From: Chromatiales bacterium
GTDB lineage: Bacteria > Pseudomonadota > Gammaproteobacteria > SZUA-140
Assembly (NCBI GenBank): GCA_031285245.1
Contig: JAITWN010000085.1
Span: forward strand, 1 to 27,717
Direction: 5' to 3'
DNA length: 27,717 bases
The notes under the pieces were generated by a model, which was not told where the DNA came from, searched no databases, and saw only the letters and a program-made list of their open reading frames with translations. Of this stretch, positions 1 to 8,709 are shown one piece after another (the first letter of the stretch is position 1; every line of letters starts with the position of its first letter). The position numbers and the translations under genes were made by a program.

Positions 1-1587
1 ACCGACGCCTACCGGTGAAAGATTCAAACCATTCGTCACGAAGACATCGAGGAAGCCATCGAGATCGTAATCAGCGATGGCTACGCTCTCGCCAGTGCCC
101 GCGCCTTCTCTCACTGCCAATCCTATCGGGCCAGCAGCGCCGCCCGCATCTTTCACACGCTCGAAGGTGCCGTCACCACGATTGCGCAGAAGAATATTGG
201 CGATATTGTTCGTCGCCTGTCGGCATACCAGGAAGAGATCGACATTCATGTCATTGTCGAAGTCACCCGCCGTCACGCTCACGCACTCGATCGGATCAGC
301 AAGTCCAGCTGCAACGGTCTGATCTTCGAAACCCGATGGCGTATTGATGAGCAGCGTGGGCCGCGCCGGACGATCGGTCACCCACAACCCGCTTACCGAC
401 AGATTTGACATCTCTTCGGTACTATCGATGACAAAGTACACCTCGCTCCAGACCTGTTCGCCATCAGCAGTTTTGGAGCGCATGACGACGTTCCAGGTTT
501 TTTTGTCCTGATCGTAGCCAATACGCATATTCGGCGTTGAACCGTTGTCCTCTGGCATTCCGGCTACCGCGGGGTCTGCGGGATCCAGCGTAATTTTCTG
601 ATTGTCCGGCGTGAAGTTCGCACTACCGATATGAACCTGCGGCAGCCCGAAGCCTTCCTGATACATGTCGAAGGTAACCGCGCCCGTACTGGTGAACTGA
701 AAACCCTTGGTTTCTCCCATCAAGCGCGCTTCGAGATGTTTTTTATCCCCACTCAGCGCCCCTCCTGAGGGATGGGTTTGCACGCCACTCAGCAGGAAAA
801 TATCAGGGCGTCCGTCATTGTTGAAATCGGCGATCACCGTGTCAGCGGTGGTCGGAATTTGCTTCACGAGAGAAGTAATGTTCTGCCACGGCGATGGCAC
901 TGGGTTCCATACGCGCTGCGGATAGGAAGCATTGTCCGGACAAATCACATCAAGCTTGCCGTCATTGTTCACATCGAGAAGTTGAACGTATTGATAAGGA
1001 CGGCACACCATACGCATATCAGAGGTGGTGGCAGTGAACGTGCCATCCCCGTTCTGGTGCATCAGATCAGCGATGCCGCCCATTTGCGCCATGATGAAAT
1101 CCGGGCGACCGTCGTTGTCATAGTCCATCCACGTGGAGAGCCGACCACCCCAAGCGGTATTGACTACGCCGAGCTCCTGCGTGCGATCGATCAACGCGCC
1201 GTTTTCATTGACAAAAAACTGATCTGGATTACCCACACCGACGGCGACGATGAGATCCTGATCGCCATCGTTGTCGTAATCAAACCAGCTACCACCGTGA
1301 GTATCGGCCTTGGGGTTGGTCATCCAGCGCATGGTCTGATTGACCACATCGACAAACGTGCCATCACGCTTGTTCAGAAACATCGCGTTCTTGAGACGAT
1401 GCATGCTGACGAAGAGATCAGGGTAACCATCACCATTGAGATCACCCCAGGAAGCGCCGTAGCTTTCGCCCGACATCTTCATACCGACATTATCGGAGAC
1501 GTCCTTGAAACTGATATCTTCGGCGCGCACTTGCACACAACCGATCGACACCATAACCGCGAGGAGAGCTCTGGGAATGGCTTTCAT
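1..1587 (-). CDS. Secreted FG-GAP/VCBS repeat protein, C-terminus outside window
   Basis: Reading leftward from the ATG at 1585-1587, the frame stays open for 529 codons to base 1, so the gene is cut by the window edge. Residues 1-22 form a signal peptide (hydrophobic core, then VRA before ED), so the product is exported. Seven calcium-loop motifs of the form DxDxDGxxD start near residues 49, 103, 155, 205, 254, 442 and 506; the sixth lacks the glycine (DFDNDMNVD). This is the hallmark of FG-GAP/VCBS beta-propeller repeats of the CRTAC1/ASPIC-UnbV type. An insert at about 285-400 separates the first five repeats from the last two. AGGGTGA lies just upstream of the start. The family usually acts in extracellular adhesion or carbohydrate binding; its role here is unknown. 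Next to a polysaccharide locus, a surface or glycan-binding role is plausible but inferred. Confidence 0.9.
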   Translation of the reverse strand, partial: MKAIPRALLAVMVSIGCVQVRAEDISFKDVSDNVGMKMSGESYGASWGDLNGDGYPDLFVSMHRLKNAMFLNKRDGTFVDVVNQTMRWMTNPKADTHGGSWFDYDNDGDQDLIVAVGVGNPDQFFVNENGALIDRTQELGVVNTAWGGRLSTWMDYDNDGRPDFIMAQMGGIADLMHQNGDGTFTATTSDMRMVCRPYQYVQLLDVNNDGKLDVICPDNASYPQRVWNPVPSPWQNITSLVKQIPTTADTVIADFNNDGRPDIFLLSGVQTHPSGGALSGDKKHLEARLMGETKGFQFTSTGAVTFDMYQEGFGLPQVHIGSANFTPDNQKITLDPADPAVAGMPEDNGSTPNMRIGYDQDKKTWNVVMRSKTADGEQVWSEVYFVIDSTEEMSNLSVSGLWVTDRPARPTLLINTPSGFEDQTVAAGLADPIECVSVTAGDFDNDMNVDLFLVCRQATNNIANILLRNRGDGTFERVKDAGGAAGPIGLAVREGAGTGESVAIADYDLDGFLDVFVTNGLNLSPVGVG

Positions 1588-1860
1588 GATATTCACCCTG
1601 AGACAGGCTTTCGTCACTGTCACGGTGCGCAATTCGCAATACCGCAACAGCCCATTTATCACGAGCGACAGAGTTTATTTCACGTGCATACGCGAACAAT
1701 GCGAAAAATCAATTTCTGCAGAAGAACAGCTAGCCTTGAGAACACATCCGTGAAATTAGAGAGCCCCTCTCCCACGCTTGCGAGGCCTCTGCGGGGCGGT
1801 GACCCGCGGCGCCCGTGACGCCTCAAGCATCGCGACACATCAGCTCACAGTATTTTTCCG
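1588..1860. other. Gap upstream of the FG-GAP gene; probable promoter region
   Basis: This stretch lies between the start of the FG-GAP gene and the repeat cluster that follows. On the minus strand, TTGTTC and TAAACT hexamers separated by 16 bases (about 1670-1700) form a weak sigma70-like pair. Bases 1760-1800 carry a CCCCTCTCCC and GCTTGCGAGGC fragment related to the repeats at 6981 and 10891. I see no gene here. Confidence 0.3.
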
Positions 1861-1869
1861 ACAGAGTCA

Positions 1870-1900
1870 TAGGTTGGGCTGAATGCAATGAAGCCCAACA
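1870..1900. repeat. TAGGTTGGGCTGAA-family repeat, single copy
   Basis: A 31-base unit holds a small hairpin, TTGGGCT (1874-1880) paired with AGCCCAA (1892-1898) across an 11-base loop. The same unit recurs as the long arms of the inverted repeat at 16288-16395, and a decayed fragment lies near 18609. It behaves like a dispersed intergenic repeat (REP-like). Confidence 0.7.
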
Positions 1901-1917
1901 CACGCAGAGTAGCTAGA

Positions 1918-2005
1918 GGTCGCAGTCGGCGTATTGCCTGGCAAGACCCGCTTTTCGCCATCCTGGCGGCGTACGGTCTCGTCAGGCAACACGCCGACTG
2001 CGACC
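1918..2005. repeat. 88-base long inverted repeat (hairpin element)
   Basis: Two 30-base arms (1918-1947 and 1976-2005) are reverse complements with three mismatches. The interior holds a second small hairpin, CGCCA-TCC-TGGCG (1956-1968). No T-run follows on either strand, so this is not a standard intrinsic terminator. It sits between the 3' end of the GT4 gene and the FG-GAP gene. A REP/MITE-like element is the best description. Confidence 0.75.
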
Positions 2006-2040
2006 CTTAAGAGTTTGATGTTCGATTCAGTTGCGCAAAA

Positions 2041-3183
2041 TCAGAGAGTAAGACCAGGAACGGTCATTCTGCTTTCATCAAGTAATTCGTCATAGATTTC
2101 AGCGACGCCGCGCGCCATTTCAAGATCACTGAATCGCTCTGCCTGGCGCACCCGGGCGCTGTCACCCAGCGCATCACTATCGACATCTGCACTAGCAATG
2201 TCTTGCAGTGCTCGCAGTAGCTCATCGACGTTTCCTGGTCTAACCAGCACACCATCGATGTGATCACGCACCACGGAGGGTACGCCTTCAACACGCGTTG
2301 CCACCAACGGTAGACCCGCAGCCATCGCCTCCAGCAAAACCATCGGCGTGCCTTCGCCATAAAGGCTTGGCAGCACGAAAACATGCATACGGCGCAGCGC
2401 TGACGAAATATCTTCGACGAAGCCGGCCCATTCGATACATCCTGAGAGACCTAACTGATCCGCACGTCGAGCGATCTCTTCCTGGTAGGCGGGAGTTTCA
2501 AACGATCCGGCGGCGTATAAAGTCACATCGACGCCAAGCTTTCTGAGCTGCGCGAGCACATCCAGCAGTACCTCAAGGCCCTTGCGCGGACGAAACAGCG
2601 CCATCACTCCGAGTACCAGCGGTTTACCCACCACGCGCGCTCTGCGCAGTAGCGCGCAGAGCGGCACACCATTCCAGATGGTGCTGATGCAATCCGGCTT
2701 GGCGCCGCGTGACAAGGCATAGTGCTCCAGACTGCTCGACACGCACATAATCCGCGATGCGCTACGCAGAACGAAGCGCTCGATCAGAGCGTTACGAATA
2801 TTGCGCGCAGCGGCTTCAGTATCGGAGTCAGCAGGGCTGTGCAAGTGATACACCATCGGTACACCTGCAAACCGCGCCGCGATGCCGCCGATCAGGCCGC
2901 CACGGACGCTATGTGTATGGAGCAGGCGATAGCCGTTCTTTCGGATCAAACGCGCTATCGCTAATGCCACTGCAAAATCAAAACGCGACTTCATTGGAAA
3001 AGAATGCAGCGCCGCGCTGGTGTTACGCCTGCGCACGGCGAATTCTCCTTCCTTGAGGCAGGCGAAATCGATGCGATAACCGAAATCCGGTAAGCGGCCT
3101 GCGAGCAGATCCTGCACGCGCTCGGCACCCGCATAGAACTGCGCGTTGATAAGGTGAAGTACAGGAATCGTATTCTCAGGCAT
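2041..3183 (-). CDS. GT4-family glycosyltransferase
   Basis: This 380-residue protein is a GT-B fold sugar transferase. It would add a sugar from a nucleotide donor to the growing lipid-linked glycan on the cytoplasmic face. The N-terminal Rossmann half opens with a VLHLINAQFYAGAE segment typical of GT4 acceptor domains. The C-terminal half contains the retaining E-x7-E motif (E277 and E285, within EGTPMVLLEAMAAGLP) and the following ATRVEGVPSVV loop. The length is normal for GT4. The ATG at 3183 is preceded by GGGAGGA at good spacing. The start lies 23 bases after the flippase stop on the same strand, so the two are probably co-transcribed with the upstream sulfotransferase. Donor and acceptor sugars cannot be told from sequence. 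Confidence 0.9.
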   Translation of the reverse strand: MPENTIPVLHLINAQFYAGAERVQDLLAGRLPDFGYRIDFACLKEGEFAVRRRNTSAALHSFPMKSRFDFAVALAIARLIRKNGYRLLHTHSVRGGLIGGIAARFAGVPMVYHLHSPADSDTEAAARNIRNALIERFVLRSASRIMCVSSSLEHYALSRGAKPDCISTIWNGVPLCALLRRARVVGKPLVLGVMALFRPRKGLEVLLDVLAQLRKLGVDVTLYAAGSFETPAYQEEIARRADQLGLSGCIEWAGFVEDISSALRRMHVFVLPSLYGEGTPMVLLEAMAAGLPLVATRVEGVPSVVRDHIDGVLVRPGNVDELLRALQDIASADVDSDALGDSARVRQAERFSDLEMARGVAEIYDELLDESRMTVPGLTL

Positions 3184-3206
3184 GGACGTCCTCCCTGGAG
3201 AGCCAG

Positions 3207-4796
3207 TTATGGAATCACTGCGACATCGTCGCTACGCGCCAGACGTCGCAGCAGCACGCCGAGGCGAGGACCGAGCGCTTTCCCAACTACTGTCATTTCC
3301 GCTTCCGTAAACGGCCTGAACACCAACTGCATCGCAAGAAAAAGTGCCACTGACAGCGCTGCGGAGAACAGCGCGGGCACAGCGAAGGCGTGCAAAGCAA
3401 TGCCAACACCAGCGGCAACAATCCCCGTCGAAACAATGCTGGCCTGGCCATGCCATTGCACCTTGAAGCCGCCGGCATCGCGCACCATCACCGCAGTAGC
3501 GATGCCATTGGAAAGCGCTGAAGCAGCGATCAGGATCAGCACTGCGGTATCGATGCCGCGCCCTGCGAGCATCCACATTGCACACAGCGCGAGCGGCGAT
3601 ATCAGCGCGGTATGGCCGAGCACGGCGGCGCGCCCGATGATCTGCAAGACCATTTCGAGAATGCTCCGCTGAGAAGTGATCGCAAGCGCGAGATACATCA
3701 GCAGCAAAGTGCCGCCGGCATCATAAAATCTGCCACCGCTCAGCAGACGGACCAGCTCATCGCCACAGCAAGTGATTGCCACTGTGCCAGCCGCGACGAT
3801 GAGCAGATTGCTCTTGGTCAGCAGGCTTGCGCCGATTTCGACGATGGCCCGCCCACCCGGTTGATGCGCGCGTGCCACCAATACCGGCATGATGATGCCG
3901 CGCAGCAGCGTGCCCGGCAGATATCTGCCCACTACGCGCTGAAGACTCTGTAAAAACGCAAACAGTCCGCTCTCAACTACGCCAAGTGTGCTCGCGAGCA
4001 CCAGCCTGATCGCACCCGGTGTGCTGGTAACGCCGAGCATATCCATCGGCGCCATGTGGCGCATGAAATGCAAAATCTCGCGCCACGGCACCACGCCCGA
4101 GGCACCGCGAACATGCAACGCGCGCAAACTAATGGCAAGCAATACCCAGGCGATGATCAGAGCGAAGGCAACGATCGCAACATCAATATGCAGAATCAGC
4201 GCAAGATCGATGTGAACGTTCGCGATCAGCAGAAAAGCAAGCGCGCCGAGCCGACTATAGACCAGCATCGACCCCACCATGCGTGATCTCCCCTGCTCCA
4301 GCAGCGCATCGAGCAGTTCACAGGCGAAATTAACCGAAGGAATGAGAAAAAACAGCATGAGCGCGATCAGCGTTGTCGCTGCGCGCTCGGGCGTAAAACC
4401 AAGCGCTGCGGTAATGGTCGGCCAGAGCCACCATGCAATCGCTGTCAGCAGCAGCAATGCGCCAAGCTGAGAGGCGATCAAGAAGAGCACAAAACGCAGC
4501 AGACGCGGCGCTGACAGGATCATGATCATCTGCGGAAGAAAACGCCGCGCCACATGCAGTGTGCCGAAAGAGCCGAGCGCCAGCATAGCTTCGGCGAGCC
4601 CGATGATCAGCATGTAAGCGCCGAACTCAGGCGGTGATAACGCCCGCACCAGCACCAATATGAGCGCCGCCTGCCCCGCGGCCTGAAGCGCTCGTCCACT
4701 GACGAACTGACCCATCGCGCGCTGCAGGCGGCCTATGCTGTAGTGATCGGTATGCGCCGACTCGGCCAAGAGACCCGTCGCCTTAGCGATAACCAA
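3207..4796 (-). CDS. Wzx-like polysaccharide flippase
   Basis: This is a very hydrophobic protein of about 529 residues with roughly 12-14 predicted membrane segments spread over its length and short polar loops. That matches oligosaccharide flippases of the MVF/MATE-like superfamily (Wzx, RfbX). Such proteins move undecaprenyl-linked oligosaccharide from the inner to the outer leaflet of the cytoplasmic membrane. The start is uncertain. The longest frame begins with TTG at 4796 and overlaps the upstream sulfotransferase stop by 14 bases; another TTG lies at 4769 and an ATG at 4715. The overlap suggests translational coupling. It is slightly longer than many Wzx proteins. Substrate specificity cannot be read from sequence; the assignment rests on membrane pattern and neighbours rather than a sharp motif. 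Confidence 0.8.
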   Translation of the reverse strand: MVIAKATGLLAESAHTDHYSIGRLQRAMGQFVSGRALQAAGQAALILVLVRALSPPEFGAYMLIIGLAEAMLALGSFGTLHVARRFLPQMIMILSAPRLLRFVLFLIASQLGALLLLTAIAWWLWPTITAALGFTPERAATTLIALMLFFLIPSVNFACELLDALLEQGRSRMVGSMLVYSRLGALAFLLIANVHIDLALILHIDVAIVAFALIIAWVLLAISLRALHVRGASGVVPWREILHFMRHMAPMDMLGVTSTPGAIRLVLASTLGVVESGLFAFLQSLQRVVGRYLPGTLLRGIIMPVLVARAHQPGGRAIVEIGASLLTKSNLLIVAAGTVAITCCGDELVRLLSGGRFYDAGGTLLLMYLALAITSQRSILEMVLQIIGRAAVLGHTALISPLALCAMWMLAGRGIDTAVLILIAASALSNGIATAVMVRDAGGFKVQWHGQASIVSTGIVAAGVGIALHAFAVPALFSAALSVALFLAMQLVFRPFTEAEMTVVGKALGPRLGVLLRRLARSDDVAVIP

Positions 4797-5676
4797 GACC
4801 GTTCAAGAGCGCGCTCTGCTCTTGCAAAACGGTGGCAAGCTGAGCTTCGCTCCAGCGTCGCTGCCATGATCCAGGCCGGTAATGCAATTTGAGCGAGCGG
4901 ATGGCCTTCAAATATTCGGCATCCGCTTCAATGCCGATAAAACCCAGAATATCCACGAGACAGCGCTCGGGGTCAGCAAGAAGATTCTCATACCGAACTT
5001 CCAAAATGCGCTGCGCCGCAATGGACGACAAGCCGTGATTCAGCTCCTGCATTTCATAAACCCAATTGCGTGCCGCGATGGTCAGCGAGTCCTCACCTGA
5101 GCGCTCCATCTCCTCAGCGGTGCGCCCATCCCACCATACGCGGTGCCCACCCCACCATTCCACGCGCAGCAGAGAATCCGCCACTTCACGGCCGTCTCTG
5201 ATGACGTGGATATAACGTGCGTTGGGAAATACCTTGTTCAGCGCAGAAATACGGCGATTATTGGAAGTGCGTTTGGACAGCACAATATCACCGTGAGCGC
5301 CGCGGCGAATGGAGGAAAAAGCGCGACGCAAGCGAGATGAGGCCTGTGCACTCGGCACGTAACCGCGATCCGGAAAGAGTGGGATACCGCAACGCCGATA
5401 AATCGATTCACCTTCGACGGGAGTCGGAAATACGCGTTTCATGAACGGGCGTTTGACGAAATAAGCATTGCCACCGCCACTGAACCAGGCAGCGAGCTTG
5501 CCTTCGGTATCACCAGAAACTAGCCCTGCTACTCTGCCGAGAGGCAAGCGCCATTCATCGTAGTTGCTGATATAAGCAACGTGTCGATGCAAACACAGCA
5601 GCTTGTATACCAGTGTCGTACCAGATCGCCCTGCTCCAACTAAAAACGCCGTTCCGTCTTTCCCGGACATCGCCAT
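4783..5676 (-). CDS. PAPS-dependent sulfotransferase family protein
   Basis: This 297-residue protein has the two cofactor-binding signatures of sulfotransferases. The 5'-phosphosulfate loop is FLVGAGRSGTTLVYKLL (about residues 11-27). The 3'-phosphate motif is HVIRDGREVADSLLR (about 157-171). It would move sulfate from PAPS to a hydroxyl, here most likely on a glycan. I chose the ATG at 5676 because GAGGAG lies seven bases upstream and the P-loop then falls at the usual distance from the N-terminus. An upstream ATG at 5748 lacks a clear ribosome binding site. The gene leads a three-gene minus-strand run with the flippase and GT4 gene. No PAPS synthesis genes (cysD/N/C) are in the window. The acceptor is unknown, and some members of this fold have lost activity. 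Confidence 0.85.
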   Translation of the reverse strand: MAMSGKDGTAFLVGAGRSGTTLVYKLLCLHRHVAYISNYDEWRLPLGRVAGLVSGDTEGKLAAWFSGGGNAYFVKRPFMKRVFPTPVEGESIYRRCGIPLFPDRGYVPSAQASSRLRRAFSSIRRGAHGDIVLSKRTSNNRRISALNKVFPNARYIHVIRDGREVADSLLRVEWWGGHRVWWDGRTAEEMERSGEDSLTIAARNWVYEMQELNHGLSSIAAQRILEVRYENLLADPERCLVDILGFIGIEADAEYLKAIRSLKLHYRPGSWQRRWSEAQLATVLQEQSALLNGLGYR

Positions 5677-5828
5677 CTCAGCTCTCCTCGCTGACAATCC
5701 CACAGTTTTAGTGGCAGCAGTGTGCACCGAAGATGTGCATAGCATCATTGCGCTTTTTCATTGCTGGTATTCCCCCTCGCATCCAATGATGAGCTTCTTC
5801 ATTCACCATGATCTGTGGAGGCGCAATC
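5677..5828. promoter_or_regulatory. Divergent promoter region between two sulfotransferase genes
   Basis: These 152 bases separate two sulfotransferase genes read in opposite directions, so promoters for both units must lie here or within the gene ends. Ribosome binding sites are visible for both: GAGGAG for the left gene and GGAGG for the right one. I see no convincing -35/-10 pair or operator. Confidence 0.45.
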
Positions 5829-6917
5829 ATGTCAGCTTGCTTGGAAAGCGCGCACTCACTCTCTGCTACAAAAGAGAAAATCATCTTCGTTACCGGCGCA
5901 TCACGCTCTGGAACGACACTACTCAGCTTTGTTTTACGCAATCATGAACAGATACTAGGTCTAGCTGAATTGCAATATTTCGGTGATTTTTTCGATCCTC
6001 GTGTCGATGCGATCAACGTCAGCGAACGCCAACTGCTCAAAGCCATCGCCGCGGTATTTCTGCGTCACGAAGCAGGAATGCGCAAAGGTCGGCTTGAGGC
6101 TTGTGACAGAAATATGGAAATGGTCTGTGCAGAACGGGCAAAAAAACTGCTCTCGAAATTACCAAAGTCAGAGCACACTCCCTGCGCCGTTTTTGCTGCA
6201 GCCATCGAAGAGCTCACTGATGAAGCAGGGAAAAGCATTCCCTGCGAACAGACGCCGCGAAATATCTTTTATGCTGAGGCACTGCTTGAGCACTATCCCG
6301 AGGCGCACGTGGTTCACATGATGCGCGATCCGCGAGCAGTCATGGCCTCACAGAAAAAGCGCTGGAAACGCCGCAAGCTGCTTGCCAATCGCGCAGCTCT
6401 GCCAGGTCGGGACGCGCTGCGAGCGTGGGTCAATTATCACCCCTACACTATGGCAACGCTGTGGGATCGGGCTACCGGCGAGGCAATGCGCCTGCGTTCT
6501 CATCCGAGATTTCATATCGTGCGCTTCGAAGATCTGCTGGAACGTCCAGAGCCGACGATACGAAATCTCTGCAAGGAACTCGGCATCGATTTTCAGGCGC
6601 AGATGCTGAACATTCAGCAAATAAACTCTTCCCATGAATCCTCAGCGAGAGGCGCGCGCAGCGGCTTCAACCCGCAAGCCGTGCACGCGTGGAAGCAAAC
6701 ACTGCACCCCGGAGAGATATCGGTCACTGAGCGGATGTGCCGAAAGAAAATGCAGCTCAATGGCTACTCACCGATTGCCACGGGGCCAGCGCTGATGGGA
6801 GAGCTGCGCTGCGCTGGTTCTTATATTTTCCATGCCACCGCAGTGCTTGCCGTCAATCCCATGCGCGCCTGGATTCAGCTCCGAGCCCTACTGGGTGGCA
6901 AGTCAAAACGAATCTAA
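5829..6917 (+). CDS. Second sulfotransferase family protein
   Basis: This 362-residue protein has a 5'-phosphosulfate loop VTGASRSGTTLLSFVL (about residues 21-36) and a 3'-phosphate motif VHMMRDPRAVMAS (about 162-174). It is therefore a PAPS-type sulfotransferase. Apart from these motifs it looks quite unlike the neighbour at 4783-5676, so the pair does not look like a recent duplication. The ATG at 5829 has GGAGG eight bases upstream; the longer frame from 5808 has none. A hydrophobic stretch near the C-terminus (AGSYIFHATAVLAV) may be amphipathic or membrane-associated. It converges on the phosphotransferase gene downstream. It probably modifies the product of this locus at a different position or sugar from the first enzyme; that is inference. 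Confidence 0.85.
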   Translation: MSACLESAHSLSATKEKIIFVTGASRSGTTLLSFVLRNHEQILGLAELQYFGDFFDPRVDAINVSERQLLKAIAAVFLRHEAGMRKGRLEACDRNMEMVCAERAKKLLSKLPKSEHTPCAVFAAAIEELTDEAGKSIPCEQTPRNIFYAEALLEHYPEAHVVHMMRDPRAVMASQKKRWKRRKLLANRAALPGRDALRAWVNYHPYTMATLWDRATGEAMRLRSHPRFHIVRFEDLLERPEPTIRNLCKELGIDFQAQMLNIQQINSSHESSARGARSGFNPQAVHAWKQTLHPGEISVTERMCRKKMQLNGYSPIATGPALMGELRCAGSYIFHATAVLAVNPMRAWIQLRALLGGKSKRI

Positions 6918-6980
6918 TCTCAGCTAACAAAATATTTTTTGAAAACGCCGCTAGCCGGTTTTTATTTCCCCTCTCCCCAA

Positions 6981-7006
6981 CCCCTCTCCCGCAAGTGGGA
7001 GAGGGG
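6981..7006. repeat. Perfect 10-bp hairpin, CCCTCTCCC family
   Basis: CCCCTCTCCC (6981-6990) pairs perfectly with GGGAGAGGGG (6997-7006) across a six-base loop. It lies between two converging genes, but no T-run follows on either strand. A partial extra CCCCTCTCC copy precedes it at 6969. Related fragments occur near 1760 and 10870, so it is probably a dispersed intergenic repeat that may also slow transcription. Confidence 0.65.
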
Positions 7007-7056
7007 CTGCCAAGCCACTCGCTGCTCTTGTTGAAGCTCCCCTGCGCAAACTGCGA

Positions 7057-8514
7057 TCAATAGACGTCTTTATTACGCAGCAAGGTAAATGGCGTTAGCA
7101 CAACGATCTTCAGATCAAACAGCAAAGACCAATTGTTAATGTACTGAAGATCGAACTCGATGCGCTTTTCCATCTTGGTCAAAAGGTCAGTCTCTCCGCG
7201 CCAACCATTGATCTGCGCCCAGCCGGTCATTCCCGGCTTGACCTTGTGACGCAACATATAGCGATGGATGAGCGGTCGGTAACGCGTGTTGTGGGTGAGC
7301 GCATGTGGCCGCGGCCCAACTACTGACATATCCCCCTGCAAGACATTGATGATCTGTGGCAGCTCATCGAGCGATGTTCGCCGCAGAAAGCGCCCCACAG
7401 AGGTAACGCGCTCATCGTTGCGCGTTGCCTGCTGCACTTCACGGCCATCTTCGCATACCGTCATGGTGCGAAACTTCCACACGGTGATGACTTCACCGTT
7501 CACTCCGCCTCTTCTCTGCTTGAAGAGGATGGGGCCAGGTGAGTTCACCTTGATGGCGATGCCGATAATAATCATCGGGATCAGCGCTATCGCAAAAAGA
7601 AAACTGCCTATGAGCAGATCCTCGGCGCGCTTTACAAAGCGCTTGATGCCGTGAAAAGGCGTCTCACACACGCCGATCACTGGCATTTCCCCCATGGTGG
7701 TTAGCTGTGGGTGGATCATGTCATAAGTGAACTTTCCCGGTACGACATACACCGAGATCGCGCTATCGGCGAGCTTTTCAATGATCTGCCTTATGCGATG
7801 CTCAGCACGCAGCGGTAGTGTTATGTAAATGAGATCTATTTTTCCTGCACAGGCATGCTCGTGCAAAAGATCGATACCGCCGAAGATGACGCCCTCGGAA
7901 AAATCAGCGGTGCGCCTGGGAGCTGGTATTCTGTCTTCATAAAAACCCGAGAATTCGAGCCCCTTCCACTGCGCATCGGCGATGATGCGCGAGAGATTGA
8001 CGCCGAGATCGTTGTAACCGACGATCGCTACCGTGCGCGTATTGAAGCCATGGCGACGCGCCTCCCACAGAACCACATAAAGCACAGATCGCCACATCAG
8101 GAGAAAAGAGAGGGTGACAAAGAACCACGCCATGAGGACATAGGCATTGTCATGAAAGGGCTCATTCATCAGCGCAACCACAAAAATCACCAGCCCTGCC
8201 ACGCACCAAGTCATCACCACATGGATGAGCTCTTTCCTGAGAGCCGTCATGCGAACTGACTTGTAAAGATGGGTGCTCTGAGCAATCGCGTAATAAGAGC
8301 CAACACCACAAACCGCTATGAAGCTCCACGTATAATCCCAGCCCACCAAAAACCAACGACAAGAGATAATCACCCCAGAAAGCACGATCAGAGCATCAAT
8401 AAAGGCTTCTAGAAGAGAGTTTTCTGAACCGGTTACGCTCATCGGCACAATCCCCGTGGATTCCATTCCATTGGCATAATTCCAAGAGGAAAATCCATTC
8501 CTCCATGCATCCAT
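7057..8514 (-). CDS. Polyprenyl-phosphate sugar phosphotransferase (WcaJ/WbaP family), initiating enzyme
   Basis: This protein of about 485 residues starts glycan assembly by moving a sugar-1-phosphate, usually glucose, onto undecaprenyl phosphate at the cytoplasmic membrane. The N-terminal half has four predicted membrane helices. A Rossmann-like CoA_binding_3 segment follows (TVAIVGYNDLGVNLSRI). A reentrant hydrophobic helix (SFLFAIALIPMIIIGIAIKV) then leads into the catalytic bacterial sugar transferase domain. That domain shows KQRRGG, WKFRTM, LRRTSLDELPQ, GDMSVVGPRP and KPGMTGWAQINGWRGET, all expected. The length fits the undecaprenyl-phosphate glucose phosphotransferase group. ATGs at 8514, 8466 and 8442 are all possible starts; 8442 has a GGGG just upstream. 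Glucose specificity is assumed, and galactose or HexNAc is possible. Confidence 0.92.
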   Translation of the reverse strand: MDAWRNGFSSWNYANGMESTGIVPMSVTGSENSLLEAFIDALIVLSGVIISCRWFLVGWDYTWSFIAVCGVGSYYAIAQSTHLYKSVRMTALRKELIHVVMTWCVAGLVIFVVALMNEPFHDNAYVLMAWFFVTLSFLLMWRSVLYVVLWEARRHGFNTRTVAIVGYNDLGVNLSRIIADAQWKGLEFSGFYEDRIPAPRRTADFSEGVIFGGIDLLHEHACAGKIDLIYITLPLRAEHRIRQIIEKLADSAISVYVVPGKFTYDMIHPQLTTMGEMPVIGVCETPFHGIKRFVKRAEDLLIGSFLFAIALIPMIIIGIAIKVNSPGPILFKQRRGGVNGEVITVWKFRTMTVCEDGREVQQATRNDERVTSVGRFLRRTSLDELPQIINVLQGDMSVVGPRPHALTHNTRYRPLIHRYMLRHKVKPGMTGWAQINGWRGETDLLTKMEKRIEFDLQYINNWSLLFDLKIVVLTPFTLLRNKDVY

Positions 8515-8709
8515 GCCGACACCGAAAACCCTTGGTGTCGAAAATTTCAGATCCTGTGTCCCGATATTTCAAATCTACTAAAACCTCTCGACTTCCGATG
8601 CCAAAGTATTCCCTCTTGAGGGACGAGCATTCATTGAAAAAATTCAATGTGGTACACCGTGCTTTTACCGACACTCTCTCCATCACTCAGCGATCACTCG
8701 AGGGCGGCG
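8515..8709. promoter_or_regulatory. Divergent promoter region, phosphotransferase / methyltransferase
   Basis: About 195 bases, clearly AT-richer than the flanks, separate two genes read in opposite directions. Promoters for both are expected here, but I could not pick hexamers with confidence. A plus-strand frame open from 8647 reaches the methyltransferase but lacks a ribosome binding site. Confidence 0.4.

Noticed and set aside
772..1818. 348-residue plus-strand open frame
   Set aside because: It lies antisense to the FG-GAP gene, whose calcium-loop motifs are unmistakable; the plus frame encodes a low-complexity His/Ile-rich product with no start signal.
1918..2005. Integron attC site
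   Set aside because: The ends lack the GTTRRRY/RYYYAAC core sites and there is no integrase or cassette array.
6981..7006. Perfect hairpin between converging genes as a terminator
   Set aside because: No T-run follows on either strand, and related sequences recur in other gaps; classed as a repeat.
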